From Streptomyces sp. ISL-43 (lineage in GTDB: Bacteria; Actinomycetota; Actinomycetes; Streptomycetales; Streptomycetaceae), in the NCBI RefSeq assembly GCF_018614195.1, contig NZ_JAGGOT010000062.1:95061-159060 (forward strand): a stretch of 64,000 bases of DNA, written 5' to 3'. This document shows positions 8,381-16,528 of this stretch, one piece after another (positions within the stretch are counted from its first letter, which is position 1; each line of letters begins with the position of its first letter). The notes below the pieces were generated by a model, which worked only from the letters and a program-made list of their open reading frames with translations, did not search any database and was not told where the DNA came from. The position numbers were made by a program, and so were the translations under genes.

Positions 8381-10258
8381 CTACCGCTTGAGCTGGGGGG
8401 CGGCGATCACGACCGTGCCGTTGTCGCAGCCCTTGTCCACCTTGACGCGCAGCCGCAGGGCGCCGCTCACGTCCACCGTGTGGGTGATCGGCTTGCCCAG
8501 TTCCACGAGCTCGGAGAAAGCGGCGGGCTGACCGTCGAGCGAGATGCTGACCCGTCCCTTCTCGTTCTGCGAGCCGTCGTCGATCCCCGCGGTGAACTCC
8601 AGCGACTTCCACTCGCGGTTGAGGTCGAACTCCGTGTACGCGTCGAAGTCGCAGCTGCGCTCCTGGATGAACGCGGCTCCGTACTGCTTGGTGTTGATCT
8701 TGGCGGGCCCGACCTTGAATCCCCCGAGGTCCTTGACCGGGGCCATGACGGTCAGGTCGGCGGCCTTCACGCCCGGCGCCACTCCCGACGGGGGCTGGGA
8801 ACCCGTCGCCGTGGGCTGGGTCGTCGGGCCGTCGGACGTGGACTTCGACGGACTGGGCGTCGGGCTCGGGCTCGGGGTGGGCGTCGGGCTCTCGGGGGCC
8901 GGGGAGGACGCGGCCGCCTTGTCCCCGCCGCTCGCCGTGTTCGCGCCGTCCGCGTCCTTCTTGTCTCCGAGCAGCTTTACGCCGACCACCGCGCCGGCTG
9001 CCACCACCAGCACCGCGAGCACCGCCCCGAGCACCAGTCCGGTCCGCCGCTTCTTGCGCGGGGGAGGCGGTGCGGGCAGCGGCTCCGTACGGGAGACGGC
9101 CGGCGCGGGACCGTACCCCTCCGGCACGCTCGCCTGCACCGGCGGCGGGGTGTACACCGGTTCGGTGGGCGGTGGGGCGTACACCGGCTGCGCCGGGGGC
9201 GCGGCGGGGGCCGCCGCCGGGACGGCCGGGGCCGCCAGTGGCGCCGCGGGCGGGGCGGACGGCGGGGCGGCCGACGGCTGGGGCGGGGCCGCGGGCTTCG
9301 GCGGGACCTGGGCCGGTGCCTGGGCCGGAGCCGCGACCGGGACCGCCCGCTGCGAGGTGGACGTGGTCGTGGACACCACCGCGTGCCGGACGTCCTTCAT
9401 CCAGCCCGCCAGGTTCACCGGACGCTTCAGCGGGTCGGAGGCGTAGATGGAGGTGATCCGCGCCCGCTGCTCCGCGTCCAGCACGGCGATCTGCGGCAGC
9501 CCGGTGAGGGCCTGCGCCAACAACTCCGGGGTCGCGGGCGGCGATTCCCCGCTCAGCAGGAAGTAGGCGATGGCCCCGAAGGCGTACCGGTCCGCGCCCG
9601 GGGTCCGCTTGCCGTCGAAGACCTCGGGGGCCGCGTAGCCGGGGGTGAACCAGACCTCCGCGGTCTGGTGGTCGGCGGTCAGCTTGCTGAGGCCGAAGTC
9701 CACCAGGGTCGCCTGCCCGTAGGCATCGACCATGACGTTGCCGGGGGACAGGTCACCGTGGATCACCTGGCGCCCGGACGGGGTGGCCTTCCCCGAGTGC
9801 AGCCAGTCCAGTACGTCGGCCAGCTGCTCCAGCGTGCGCATCACCTCGCGCCGCTCGGCGGCCGTGGCGAGGGTCCGCTCGGCCCGCCAGTCCCGCAGGT
9901 CGAGCCCGTCGACATGGTTCATGACCAGGACGAGGGCCCGCCCGGACAGCGTCCCGGACTCTCCGGGCCGGTGGATCGGAGGCCCCTCGAAGTGCTCCCG
10001 TACGCCCACGACCCCCGGGCGGTGGACGAAGCGCAGCAGCTCCGCCTGCTCGTTCCACTTCTGGCTGATGCGCTCGAAGACGTCCGGGGTGATCGTGGTC
10101 TTGGAGTCGAGCACCTTCACGACGACCGGTTCGGCTCCGCCGGCGAGCTCGATCTCCGCGAGGTAGAGCACGGCCTCCCCGCCGCGCCCGATGGACCGGA
10201 GCAGTCGGTAGCGGTCTGCCGCCGAGTCCGGTCCGATGTGCAGATTCTGGCTGGTCAA
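8381..10258 (-). CDS. Transmembrane Ser/Thr protein kinase with NPCBM-like extracellular domain
   Basis: 625 aa. Residues about 15-270 form a protein kinase: Gly-rich loop GRGGEAVLY, ATP lysine K48 (VVVKVLD), catalytic loop HGDLSPGNV (HGD instead of HRD, with catalytic Asp and Asn kept) and DFG. A long Pro/Ala-rich linker follows, then a basic KKRR stop-transfer and one membrane helix (GLVLGAVLAVLVVAAGAVVG). Outside is a Ser/Thr/Pro spacer and a C-terminal domain resembling NPCBM-type sugar-binding modules. The start is TTG with GGGGGGA just upstream. Likely a receptor-type kinase sensing cell-wall or carbohydrate ligands; the ligand is unknown. Confidence 0.88.
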   Translation of the reverse strand: MTSQNLHIGPDSAADRYRLLRSIGRGGEAVLYLAEIELAGGAEPVVVKVLDSKTTITPDVFERISQKWNEQAELLRFVHRPGVVGVREHFEGPPIHRPGESGTLSGRALVLVMNHVDGLDLRDWRAERTLATAAERREVMRTLEQLADVLDWLHSGKATPSGRQVIHGDLSPGNVMVDAYGQATLVDFGLSKLTADHQTAEVWFTPGYAAPEVFDGKRTPGADRYAFGAIAYFLLSGESPPATPELLAQALTGLPQIAVLDAEQRARITSIYASDPLKRPVNLAGWMKDVRHAVVSTTTSTSQRAVPVAAPAQAPAQVPPKPAAPPQPSAAPPSAPPAAPLAAPAVPAAAPAAPPAQPVYAPPPTEPVYTPPPVQASVPEGYGPAPAVSRTEPLPAPPPPRKKRRTGLVLGAVLAVLVVAAGAVVGVKLLGDKKDADGANTASGGDKAAASSPAPESPTPTPSPSPTPSPSKSTSDGPTTQPTATGSQPPSGVAPGVKAADLTVMAPVKDLGGFKVGPAKINTKQYGAAFIQERSCDFDAYTEFDLNREWKSLEFTAGIDDGSQNEKGRVSISLDGQPAAFSELVELGKPITHTVDVSGALRLRVKVDKGCDNGTVVIAAPQLKR

Positions 10259-10318
10259 TTTCCCCCCAGCGCCAAGTGTTTGAGTGGGGATCAGCTTCCC
10301 GGCGCGGGAGGGGGATGG

Positions 10319-10555
10319 TCAAGCGGCGGCGGTGACGAATGCGGCCCAGGCGGCGGGGGCCACGGTCAGGACGGGACCCTCGGTGACCTTGGAGTCGCGG
10401 ACGTGCACGGCGGCGGTGTGGGCGGCGATCTCCACGCAGTCGCCACCCTCGTCGCTGCTGTAGCTCGACTTCCGCCAGTGGTAGGCGACTTCGAGGCAGT
10501 CGCCGCCCTCGCTGCCGCTGTAGCTCGACTTGAACCAGGTCAGTTCGTGGGTCAT
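10319..10555 (-). CDS. DUF397 protein with an internal duplication
   Basis: 78 aa. DUF397 proteins usually pair with XRE/DUF5753 regulators in Streptomyces, as here: the ATG overlaps the stop of the upstream regulator (ATGA). The core motif is present twice in tandem, residues 7-24 and 27-44 (W-x-K-S-S-Y-S-x-x-E-G-G-D-C-x-E-x-A), followed by a single copy of the usual tail (VRDSK ... PAAWAAFV). Pairs of this kind have been linked to development; the molecular role of this copy is unknown. Confidence 0.88.
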   Translation of the reverse strand: MTHELTWFKSSYSGSEGGDCLEVAYHWRKSSYSSDEGGDCVEIAAHTAAVHVRDSKVTEGPVLTVAPAAWAAFVTAAA

Positions 10556-11376
10556 GACTCTCCTAGCAGGTCGTCCAGCAGGCCCCTGCTGTCCTCCATG
10601 GACAGCGCCTGGTTCCGCAGGATCCCATATTTGAGATTCAGCGGATGGACCTCCTCGGGGTCGTCCAGCAGGAAGCTGACGCCCTGCCCTTCCAAGTAGG
10701 CGAGCTGGTCATGGTCACCGGTCTCGAGCAGCACCATGGGGCCGGCCAGACCCGCGTGGCTCTCGCGCCCAGTGGGCATGATCTGGAGTCCCAGGAAGGG
10801 GAGGTCGGTCAGTTCACGCAGGTGGCGGAGCTGGGCCATGAGGACTTCCCTGCCTCCGATGGGGCGTTCCAGGACGGACTGCTCCAGGATGTAGTGCATC
10901 ATCGGCGGCCACGGCTTGCGCGCCAGCATGGTCTGCCGGGCCAGCCGGGTGGCCGTCTGCACCTCGATCTCCTCCGGGGTGAGCGGCGGGTAGAGGCAGC
11001 CGAAGACGGCCGCCGCGTACTCCGGGGTCTGGAGCAGCCCCGGGATCACCGAGTTCTGGTACGAGAACAGGCTCTCCGCGTCCCGTTCGTGGGTGATGAA
11101 GTCGATCGCGAAGGCGGGGTACCGCTCCCGCTTCGGGATCTTCGCCAGTGACATGCTCAACAGGCCGCCCGTTTCGAACAGTTCGTCGAGGGTCGCCGCC
11201 ATGCGCGGCTGGAGGAGCCGGCGGCCCTGCTCCATGGAGCCGATCGTCTCCGGGTCGGTGTGCAGGTACTCGGCCAGGCTCGCCTGGGTGTAATCCGACT
11301 GCCTGCGGAAATGCGCGGCCATTGCGCCCAGGACCCGCCAAGAGACGTTCCTCTGGGGCTTGTTGTCGTCTGCCAT
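10552..11376 (-). CDS. XRE-family regulator with DUF5753 domain
   Basis: 274 aa. N-terminal helix-turn-helix of Cro/C1 type (about residues 15-75: LGAMAAHFRRQSDYTQASLAEYL ... IGSMEQGRRL), then the DUF5753 domain (VIPGLLQTPEYAAAVF, QSVLERPIGG, LGLQIMP). Such proteins act with the DUF397 partner encoded immediately downstream. The ATG at 11376 is chosen because homologous sequence begins at MADDN; an upstream in-frame extension looks non-coding. Confidence 0.9.
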   Translation of the reverse strand: MADDNKPQRNVSWRVLGAMAAHFRRQSDYTQASLAEYLHTDPETIGSMEQGRRLLQPRMAATLDELFETGGLLSMSLAKIPKRERYPAFAIDFITHERDAESLFSYQNSVIPGLLQTPEYAAAVFGCLYPPLTPEEIEVQTATRLARQTMLARKPWPPMMHYILEQSVLERPIGGREVLMAQLRHLRELTDLPFLGLQIMPTGRESHAGLAGPMVLLETGDHDQLAYLEGQGVSFLLDDPEEVHPLNLKYGILRNQALSMEDSRGLLDDLLGES

Positions 11377-11453
11377 GCCTGCGACATCCCCGGCCGGGCG
11401 GGGGCTGACGCACCGTCGACCCGTACAGCGCCCGTACAAAATCCAGAGTTCTG

Positions 11454-11503
11454 TAGCGATCGCTAGTTAAATCGGGTACGTTTCTTTCTGTAGCGACCGC
11501 TAC
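11454..11503. promoter_or_regulatory. Tandem operator-like palindromes upstream of the alpha/beta hydrolase
   Basis: TAGCGATCGCTA (11454-11465, perfect 12-bp palindrome) and GTAGCGACCGCTAC (11490-11503, six-base arms) share the half-site TAGCG/CGCTA. Centres are 37 bp apart. They lie 20-70 bp before the hydrolase start. The pattern fits a TetR-type repressor, but none is encoded next to it. Confidence 0.65.
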
Positions 11504-11522
11504 GGAAATCAGGGGAGTTTTC

Positions 11523-12326
11523 GTGAGCACCACACTGACCAGCACTTATGCCCGCACCGTCCGCAAGGGGAGCGGCGGGCCCGGCCTGCTCCTCGCCCAT
11601 GGCGGAGGCGGATCCATCGAGTCGAACTTCGGTCCGATCCTCGACACCCTGGCCGCCGGCCACACCGTCGTCGGCGTCGACTACCCCGGCACCGGTTCCA
11701 CCCCGCGCGCCACGCAGCCGCTCGAACTGGACGAACTCGCCGATCAGCTGGTCGCCGCCGCCGACGCCGAGGGGCTGGAGCGGTTCGCCGTCCTCGGATA
11801 CTCCCTCGGCGGGAACGTCGCCGTGCGCATCGCCGCCCGCTACCCCGAACGGGTCACCGCGCTCGTGCTCACCGCCACCTTCGCCCGGGCCGGGCAGTGG
11901 CTCGGGCTCATCACCGACCTGTGGTCGGAGCTGGCCCGGCGCGAGGAGAGCGAGCTGCTCGCGCGGCTCCTCGTGCCGCTCACCCTCAGCCCGCGGGCGC
12001 TGGAGGGGCTGACCGACGAACAGGTGGAGGCGGCCGTCCGCGCCACCGCCGCGTCCTTCCCGCCCGGCGGCGGGGACCACGCCGCATTGGTGAAGGGGGC
12101 GGACCTGAGCGCCGACCTCGCGCGGATCGACGTACCCGCGCTCGTCATCGCGACCACCGCCGACCGCCTCGTACCGCTGGATGTCCAGCGGGAGGTGGCC
12201 GACGCGCTGCCCGGTGCCCGATGGGCGGAACTGGCCACCGGGCACCTGCCGTTCGCCGAGAGCCCGCAGGAGTGGGCGGCGCTGGTCACCGGATTTCTGG
12301 CAGAGCTCCCGACACGTCGAGGATGA
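11523..12326 (+). CDS. Alpha/beta hydrolase
   Basis: 267 aa. Classical fold: oxyanion-loop LLAHGGGG, nucleophile elbow GYSLGGNV (Ser), strand DVPALVIATTADRLVP with the acid residue, and the catalytic His in ATGHLPFAE. GTG start with AGGGGAG ribosome site. Substrate unknown; esterase, thioesterase or C-C hydrolase are all possible. Two strong palindromes upstream predict tight repression. Its 3' end overlaps the convergent acyltransferase gene by 41 bp. Confidence 0.88.
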   Translation: MSTTLTSTYARTVRKGSGGPGLLLAHGGGGSIESNFGPILDTLAAGHTVVGVDYPGTGSTPRATQPLELDELADQLVAAADAEGLERFAVLGYSLGGNVAVRIAARYPERVTALVLTATFARAGQWLGLITDLWSELARREESELLARLLVPLTLSPRALEGLTDEQVEAAVRATAASFPPGGGDHAALVKGADLSADLARIDVPALVIATTADRLVPLDVQREVADALPGARWAELATGHLPFAESPQEWAALVTGFLAELPTRRG

Positions 12327-12897
12327 GGAGGCGGGCCCGCTTGGCCGGGAGGTAGACCTCGGGGAGGTCGATCTCCGGGAGCTCCACCTCCGGGCCGAGC
12401 GCGAAACCGGTGCGCCGCAGACGGGCTATGGCCTTGTCGTTGCGGGCGTCCGGCTCGGCGATGACGCGGCGGGTCGTGCCGTCGGCGAGGACGTACGCCA
12501 TGAACGCGGTCAACAGGGCCGCCGTGAAGCCCTGTTCGACGGTGCCCGCGTCGGGGGCGATCAGCAGGTGCACGCCTATGTCCCCGGGCTGGACCTCGTA
12601 GCACTCGCTGACCCGGTCCTCCGCGCAGTCGTACGTCTGGAACAGCGCGACCGGCGTCCCCTCGCGCCGTGCCAGGTAGGCGTGGTGGGTGGTGCGGCGG
12701 TCCACGTCCTCGTAGATCTCCCGCACCAGCTCGCGGCTGGCTCCGCCCATGCCCCAGAAGGCGGCCCGCTCCTCGGTGACCCAGGAGTGGATCAGCCCGG
12801 AGTCGGCGACCGGGTCGACGGGCGTCAGGGTGACGGTGCCGAAGCCCTCGATGAGGTGCGTGTGGACGGGCTGCCGGGTGGCGGGCCAGGTGCTCAT
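12286..12897 (-). CDS. Siderophore-type GNAT N-acyltransferase
   Basis: 203 aa. GNAT protein of the siderophore-biosynthesis acyltransferase type (IucB/MbtK-like): WVTEERAAFWGMGG, ALFQTYDCAEDRV, a DIGVHLLIAP strand and a C-terminal R-RTGFALGPEV segment. Family members transfer acyl groups to hydroxylamine or lysine-derived amines of hydroxamate siderophores. The ATG overlaps the stop of the penicillin-acylase-family gene (ATGA), and both lie behind an iron box. From memory, a similar pair (desG/desH) has been connected with arylated desferrioxamines. Confidence 0.8.
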   Translation of the reverse strand: MSTWPATRQPVHTHLIEGFGTVTLTPVDPVADSGLIHSWVTEERAAFWGMGGASRELVREIYEDVDRRTTHHAYLARREGTPVALFQTYDCAEDRVSECYEVQPGDIGVHLLIAPDAGTVEQGFTAALLTAFMAYVLADGTTRRVIAEPDARNDKAIARLRRTGFALGPEVELPEIDLPEVYLPAKRARLLILDVSGALPEIR

Positions 12898-15101
12898 GCC
12901 GATTCCTTGGTGAGGCGTGCCCAGTCGGTGACGACGGGGACGAGTTCGCAGCGGGCCCAGAGCGGGAGCTGGTCGAGGTGGTGGGGGCTGTCGGTGACGC
13001 CGTCCGCGCCGAGCGGTACCGCCCAGAGGCTGTCCTCGCGGCGGGCCAGGTCCCAGACGTAGCGGGCCGCCGAGGCGCGGGAGGCGAGGTCGGTGAAACC
13101 GGGCACGGTGGAGGTGGCGTTGACGCAGTCGTGGTCGCCGCCGAGGCCCGGCCACTCGGTGTCCGGGTCCGGCAGCGCGGACCAGGGTGCGAGGCGGTGC
13201 ACCTCGGACCACGGGGTGTCGGGAGCGCCCGTGGCCGCCGTCTCCTCCAAGGCGGCGCGGACGTGCCCGGCGCGGTCCAGGGCGGGCAGGAGGGCGGTGG
13301 TGAGCAGGCCCTCCAGGGCGTAGCCGACGCGGGGGAGCAGGTACAGCCAGGGGTGGAACACCTCCGGGCCGCCCGGGGCGTCCGCGAGGCCGGCGAAAAC
13401 CGGGTCGGCGGCGAAGCGGCGTACGGTCGCCGCCCGGAAGGCCGAGAAGACGGTGGCGTCGGTGCTGTCCGCGTCCATGTGCCGGTCCCAGCCGAGCAGC
13501 CGGGTGCGCAGCGCGGCGGCGGCGGGGGAGAGGCCGTCGAGCGCGGGCAGCAGGGCGAGCAGCGGCGCGGCGGAGGCGAGGTGCGTGTCCGCGTGTACGC
13601 CGGCCATGGACTTCGGGGACCAGTCCGCCGATCCGGAGAGCAGTTCTCGGATGCGGTTGGCGCGGTGCGGCGGCGCGAACTCCACACCCAGCGGCGAGGC
13701 GATCCCGCGGGCGTTGGCCATGACGGCGAAGCCCTGCACCGGCTCGGCGGGGGTCTTCGCCCAGCCCTGCCAGGCGTGGCGGGCGTCCGAAGCGGGGACC
13801 GGGCGCAGCCGGTTGGAGGGGTCGCGCAGCGGGACGGCCCCGGCGACGCGGTGCAGCAGGCCGCCCTCGGTGTCGGCGGCGTGGACGACGTTGACGGGCT
13901 CGGCCCAGCCGTCCAGGGCGGCGTCGACGTCGGCGACGGTCCGGGCGCGCAGGAGGGCGGGCAGGGCGGCGAAGCCGAGGTCGCGGCGGACGCGGGGCGG
14001 GTAGCGCAGCGAGAGGGTCCGGCCGCCGCCTTCCGGGCCGCTCGCGTCTTCCTCGCTGCTCGCGGCGCCGGCGCGGGCCTCGCCATTCACGCCGGCCTCG
14101 CCACTCACGCCACTCACGCCGGCCGCGCCGGCCGCGCCACTCACGCCGGCCTCGTCGTACTCCCGGACGATCACGGGGCCGCGCGCGGTCTCCAGTACCT
14201 CCACCTCGACCGGTTCCGCTCCGGCGACCGCGATGGTCTCGGTGTGGCGCTCGACGGGTTCCCAGGCGCCGTCGGGGCCGAGGGCCTCGATCCGGCCGTC
14301 CGCCAGGTGCCGCAACCGCTCGGCGTAGAGGTCCTGGTAGTCGGCCATGGCGTTGGTGATGGCCCAGGCGACGCTGCCGGTGTGGCCGAAGTGGGCGATG
14401 CCGGGGACGCCGGGGACGGCGAGGCCGAGGACGTCGTACTCGGGGCAGGCGATACGTATCTGCTGGTACACGCCCGGGTTCTCGATGAACCGGTGCGGGT
14501 CGCCCGCGATGATCGCCGATCCGGTGGCGGTCCGGTCGCCCGGCACCAACCAGCCGTTGCTGCCGGCCGTGCCGGGGCCGTCGGTGGCGAAGAGGGTGGC
14601 GGCTTCGTCGCCGAGGGCGCGGGCCACGCGCTCGCGCCACAGCTTCGTGGCGAAGCCGGCGAAGAGGATGTGGGTGGAGATCCAGATGGCGAGCGGGACC
14701 CAGGGCTCCCAGGGCTCGGGGGCGTTCGCGAAGCGCGCGTCGCGGGCGGCACCGGAGGCGAGCCCGTCGTTGACCCCGGCGACGTACGCCCGGACCCAGT
14801 CGGCGGTTTCCGGGTCGAGCGCCTCGTGGCAGCGGCGCGCGGTGTCGGCGAGACGGCTCTGGCGTGCGAAGCGGTCCCAGGCGACCGAGTCGGCGCCGAG
14901 GAGGGAAGCGCTCGCGCCCTCGGCGCGCAGGCGCTCGATCTCCAGCTGCCAGGCGCGGTCGAGGGCGGTGGTGCGGCCCTGGGCGTAGGACAGACGGAGC
15001 GGGTCCGGGGCGCGGAGGTGTGGAATACCCCAAATGTCCCGGTAGAGCTCGTACTCGTCGTCGCCCTTGTATCCGTCGTCCGTGGTGCTCACAAGGCTCA
15101 C
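12894..15101 (-). CDS. Penicillin-acylase-family N-terminal-nucleophile hydrolase
   Basis: About 735 aa. Precursor of a self-cleaving amidase: N-terminal DIWGIPHLRA, helical alpha part, then GTAGSNGW, where the Ser before Asn is the expected new N-terminus and nucleophile of the beta subunit, followed by GDPHR. No obvious export signal, unlike periplasmic PvdQ. An ATG at 15119 sits inside the iron box, so GTG at 15101 (GGGAAGAG upstream) or 15092 is more likely. The beta part carries a Gly/Ala/Ser-rich repeat insertion. Context (acyltransferase, SIP, iron box) suggests acylating or deacylating a siderophore; this is inference. Confidence 0.87.
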   Translation of the reverse strand: MSLVSTTDDGYKGDDEYELYRDIWGIPHLRAPDPLRLSYAQGRTTALDRAWQLEIERLRAEGASASLLGADSVAWDRFARQSRLADTARRCHEALDPETADWVRAYVAGVNDGLASGAARDARFANAPEPWEPWVPLAIWISTHILFAGFATKLWRERVARALGDEAATLFATDGPGTAGSNGWLVPGDRTATGSAIIAGDPHRFIENPGVYQQIRIACPEYDVLGLAVPGVPGIAHFGHTGSVAWAITNAMADYQDLYAERLRHLADGRIEALGPDGAWEPVERHTETIAVAGAEPVEVEVLETARGPVIVREYDEAGVSGAAGAAGVSGVSGEAGVNGEARAGAASSEEDASGPEGGGRTLSLRYPPRVRRDLGFAALPALLRARTVADVDAALDGWAEPVNVVHAADTEGGLLHRVAGAVPLRDPSNRLRPVPASDARHAWQGWAKTPAEPVQGFAVMANARGIASPLGVEFAPPHRANRIRELLSGSADWSPKSMAGVHADTHLASAAPLLALLPALDGLSPAAAALRTRLLGWDRHMDADSTDATVFSAFRAATVRRFAADPVFAGLADAPGGPEVFHPWLYLLPRVGYALEGLLTTALLPALDRAGHVRAALEETAATGAPDTPWSEVHRLAPWSALPDPDTEWPGLGGDHDCVNATSTVPGFTDLASRASAARYVWDLARREDSLWAVPLGADGVTDSPHHLDQLPLWARCELVPVVTDWARLTKESA
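14035..14160. repeat. Short tandem repeats inside the penicillin-acylase gene
   Basis: Degenerate 9-15 bp units around GGCGTGAGTGGC and GGCGCGGCC encode a Gly-Val-Ser / Gly-Ala-Ala rich insertion of about 40 residues between two conserved beta-subunit segments. It looks like recent replication slippage and probably forms a surface loop. Confidence 0.7.
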
Positions 15102-15118
15102 ACTCTTCCCCAAGTGCA

Positions 15119-15137
15119 TTAGGTTAGGCTGCCCTAA
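15119..15137. promoter_or_regulatory. Iron box (DmdR/IdeR-type operator)
   Basis: TTAGGTTAGGCTGCCCTAA matches the actinobacterial iron-box consensus at 17 of 19 positions (by eye). It lies between the divergent penicillin-acylase and siderophore-interacting genes, so iron repression of both directions is expected. Confidence 0.88.
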
Positions 15138-15161
15138 CTATAGAGGGAAGGCAGGGGTGCG

Positions 15162-15923
15162 ATGAGCGTCGCGAGCGGGGCCGAGAAGACGGCCAAGGGC
15201 TGGGAGGGCGTGGTCCTCAAACTGATGCGGGGCAAGGACTTCCGCTTCACGGTGACCGGGGCCGAGGAGGTCGCCGAACACTTCCGGCGCGTACGGCTGT
15301 CGGACGGCGGACTGCTCGCGGCGGCGGGGCGGTCGCCGCACCCGACGATGTGGGTCCGGCTCTGGTTCGCGGCCGCCGACGGCAAACCGCACCAGCGGGC
15401 CTACACGCTGGTCGACCCGGACCCGGCCGCCGGCACCTTCTCGCTGGAATTCGCCCTGCACGACGGGGTCGCGAGCGACTGGGCGCGGCGCGTGGCGCCG
15501 GGCGACACCGTCGAGGCGACCGTCCAGGGCACGGCCTTCACGGCCCCGGACCCGGCGCCCGCCCGCCTCCTGGTGATCGGCGACCCGGCTTCGCTGCCCG
15601 CGATCAACTCCCTGCTGGACGCGTTCCCGGACACCCCGGCGACGGTCTGGTTCGAGACCCGGCACGCGACCGACGCCGAACTGCCCCTACGAGTACACGC
15701 GGACCGCCACGACGTACGCCGGGTCGAGCGGGGCGCGGGCGGGGGCAGGGCGCTGACCGAGCGCGTCCGGGCCGAACTCCCGCCCCTCCTCGGCGAGGCC
15801 GGGTCCGCCTACGTCTGGCTGGCCTGCGACACGGCCACCACCCGCACCCTGACGAGCTGGCTCCGCAAGGACCTGGCGGTGCCGAAGGCCCGTGTCAACG
15901 CCCTGGGCTACTGGCGCCCCTGA
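15162..15923 (+). CDS. Siderophore-interacting protein (FAD-binding ferric reductase)
   Basis: 253 aa. SIP family: N-terminal flavin-binding barrel with HQRAYTLVDPDP, then the NAD(P)H-binding half (ARLLVIGDPASLPAIN ... YVWLACDTATTRTL) and the C-terminal NALGYWRP. Reduces ferric siderophores in the cytoplasm to release iron. The start lies 25 bp after the iron box. Together with the opposite acylase/acyltransferase pair it forms an iron-controlled divergon. Confidence 0.92.
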   Translation: MSVASGAEKTAKGWEGVVLKLMRGKDFRFTVTGAEEVAEHFRRVRLSDGGLLAAAGRSPHPTMWVRLWFAAADGKPHQRAYTLVDPDPAAGTFSLEFALHDGVASDWARRVAPGDTVEATVQGTAFTAPDPAPARLLVIGDPASLPAINSLLDAFPDTPATVWFETRHATDAELPLRVHADRHDVRRVERGAGGGRALTERVRAELPPLLGEAGSAYVWLACDTATTRTLTSWLRKDLAVPKARVNALGYWRP

Positions 15924-15959
15924 CGGGCACCGGCTCCGCCGGACCACCGCCGTACGGGG

Positions 15960-16478
15960 TCACGCGCCCGTCGTGCCGTCGATGGCCTCGCGGAGGAAGT
16001 CCGCGTGGCCGTTGTGGCGGGCGTACTCGTGGATCATGTGCAGCATGAGCATGCGGAGCGAGGCGTCCTCCTCCCACTTCACGACGTGCGCCGTCACGTC
16101 CAGGGACTCGGCGGCCGCCTCCACCGCGCGGGAGTGCTCGACCTCCGCCTCCCAGGCCGCGAAGGCCTCGGCGCGGGTCGAGCCGGAGGCGTCGTAGGCG
16201 GCCTGGAAGTCCCGCTTGTCCGACCACAGGTGCGGGACGTCCGCCCCGCCCACCGTCCGGCGGAACCAGTGGCGCTCGACCTCCGCCATGTGCCGGACCA
16301 GTCCCAGCAGGGACAGGGTGGAGGGCGGGGAGGCTTGGAGGCGCAGCTCCTCGTCGGTGAGGCCGTCGCACTTCATGGCGAGGGTGGCCCGGTGGAAGTC
16401 GAGGTACGCGCGGAGCGTCTCGCGCTCGCCCCCGGTGAGGGGCGGCCCGATGCGGTGGGTGGGTTCTGTCGCTGCCAT
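15960..16478 (-). CDS. DinB-family protein (DUF664)
   Basis: 172 aa. Four-helix DinB-like metal-binding fold: LRAYLDFHRATLAMKCDGL, LLGLVRHMAEVERHWF and MLMLHMIHEYARHNGHADFLRE, with the His residues (HM, HEYARHNGH) expected to bind a divalent metal. In actinobacteria such proteins include mycothiol- or bacillithiol-dependent S-transferases; which thiol or substrate this one uses is unknown. ATG at 16478. It follows the GNAT gene in the same direction. Confidence 0.88.
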   Translation of the reverse strand: MAATEPTHRIGPPLTGGERETLRAYLDFHRATLAMKCDGLTDEELRLQASPPSTLSLLGLVRHMAEVERHWFRRTVGGADVPHLWSDKRDFQAAYDASGSTRAEAFAAWEAEVEHSRAVEAAAESLDVTAHVVKWEEDASLRMLMLHMIHEYARHNGHADFLREAIDGTTGA

Positions 16479-16528
16479 GGCTGTGATCTTGCCCCGTCGG
16501 GACGGGGCGCGGAAGCCGTTCGGGGCGA

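Noticed and set aside
8348..10699. 783-codon plus-strand frame over the kinase gene
   Set aside because: It is antisense to a kinase with all motifs intact; the translation is Gly/Arg/Val-rich low complexity.
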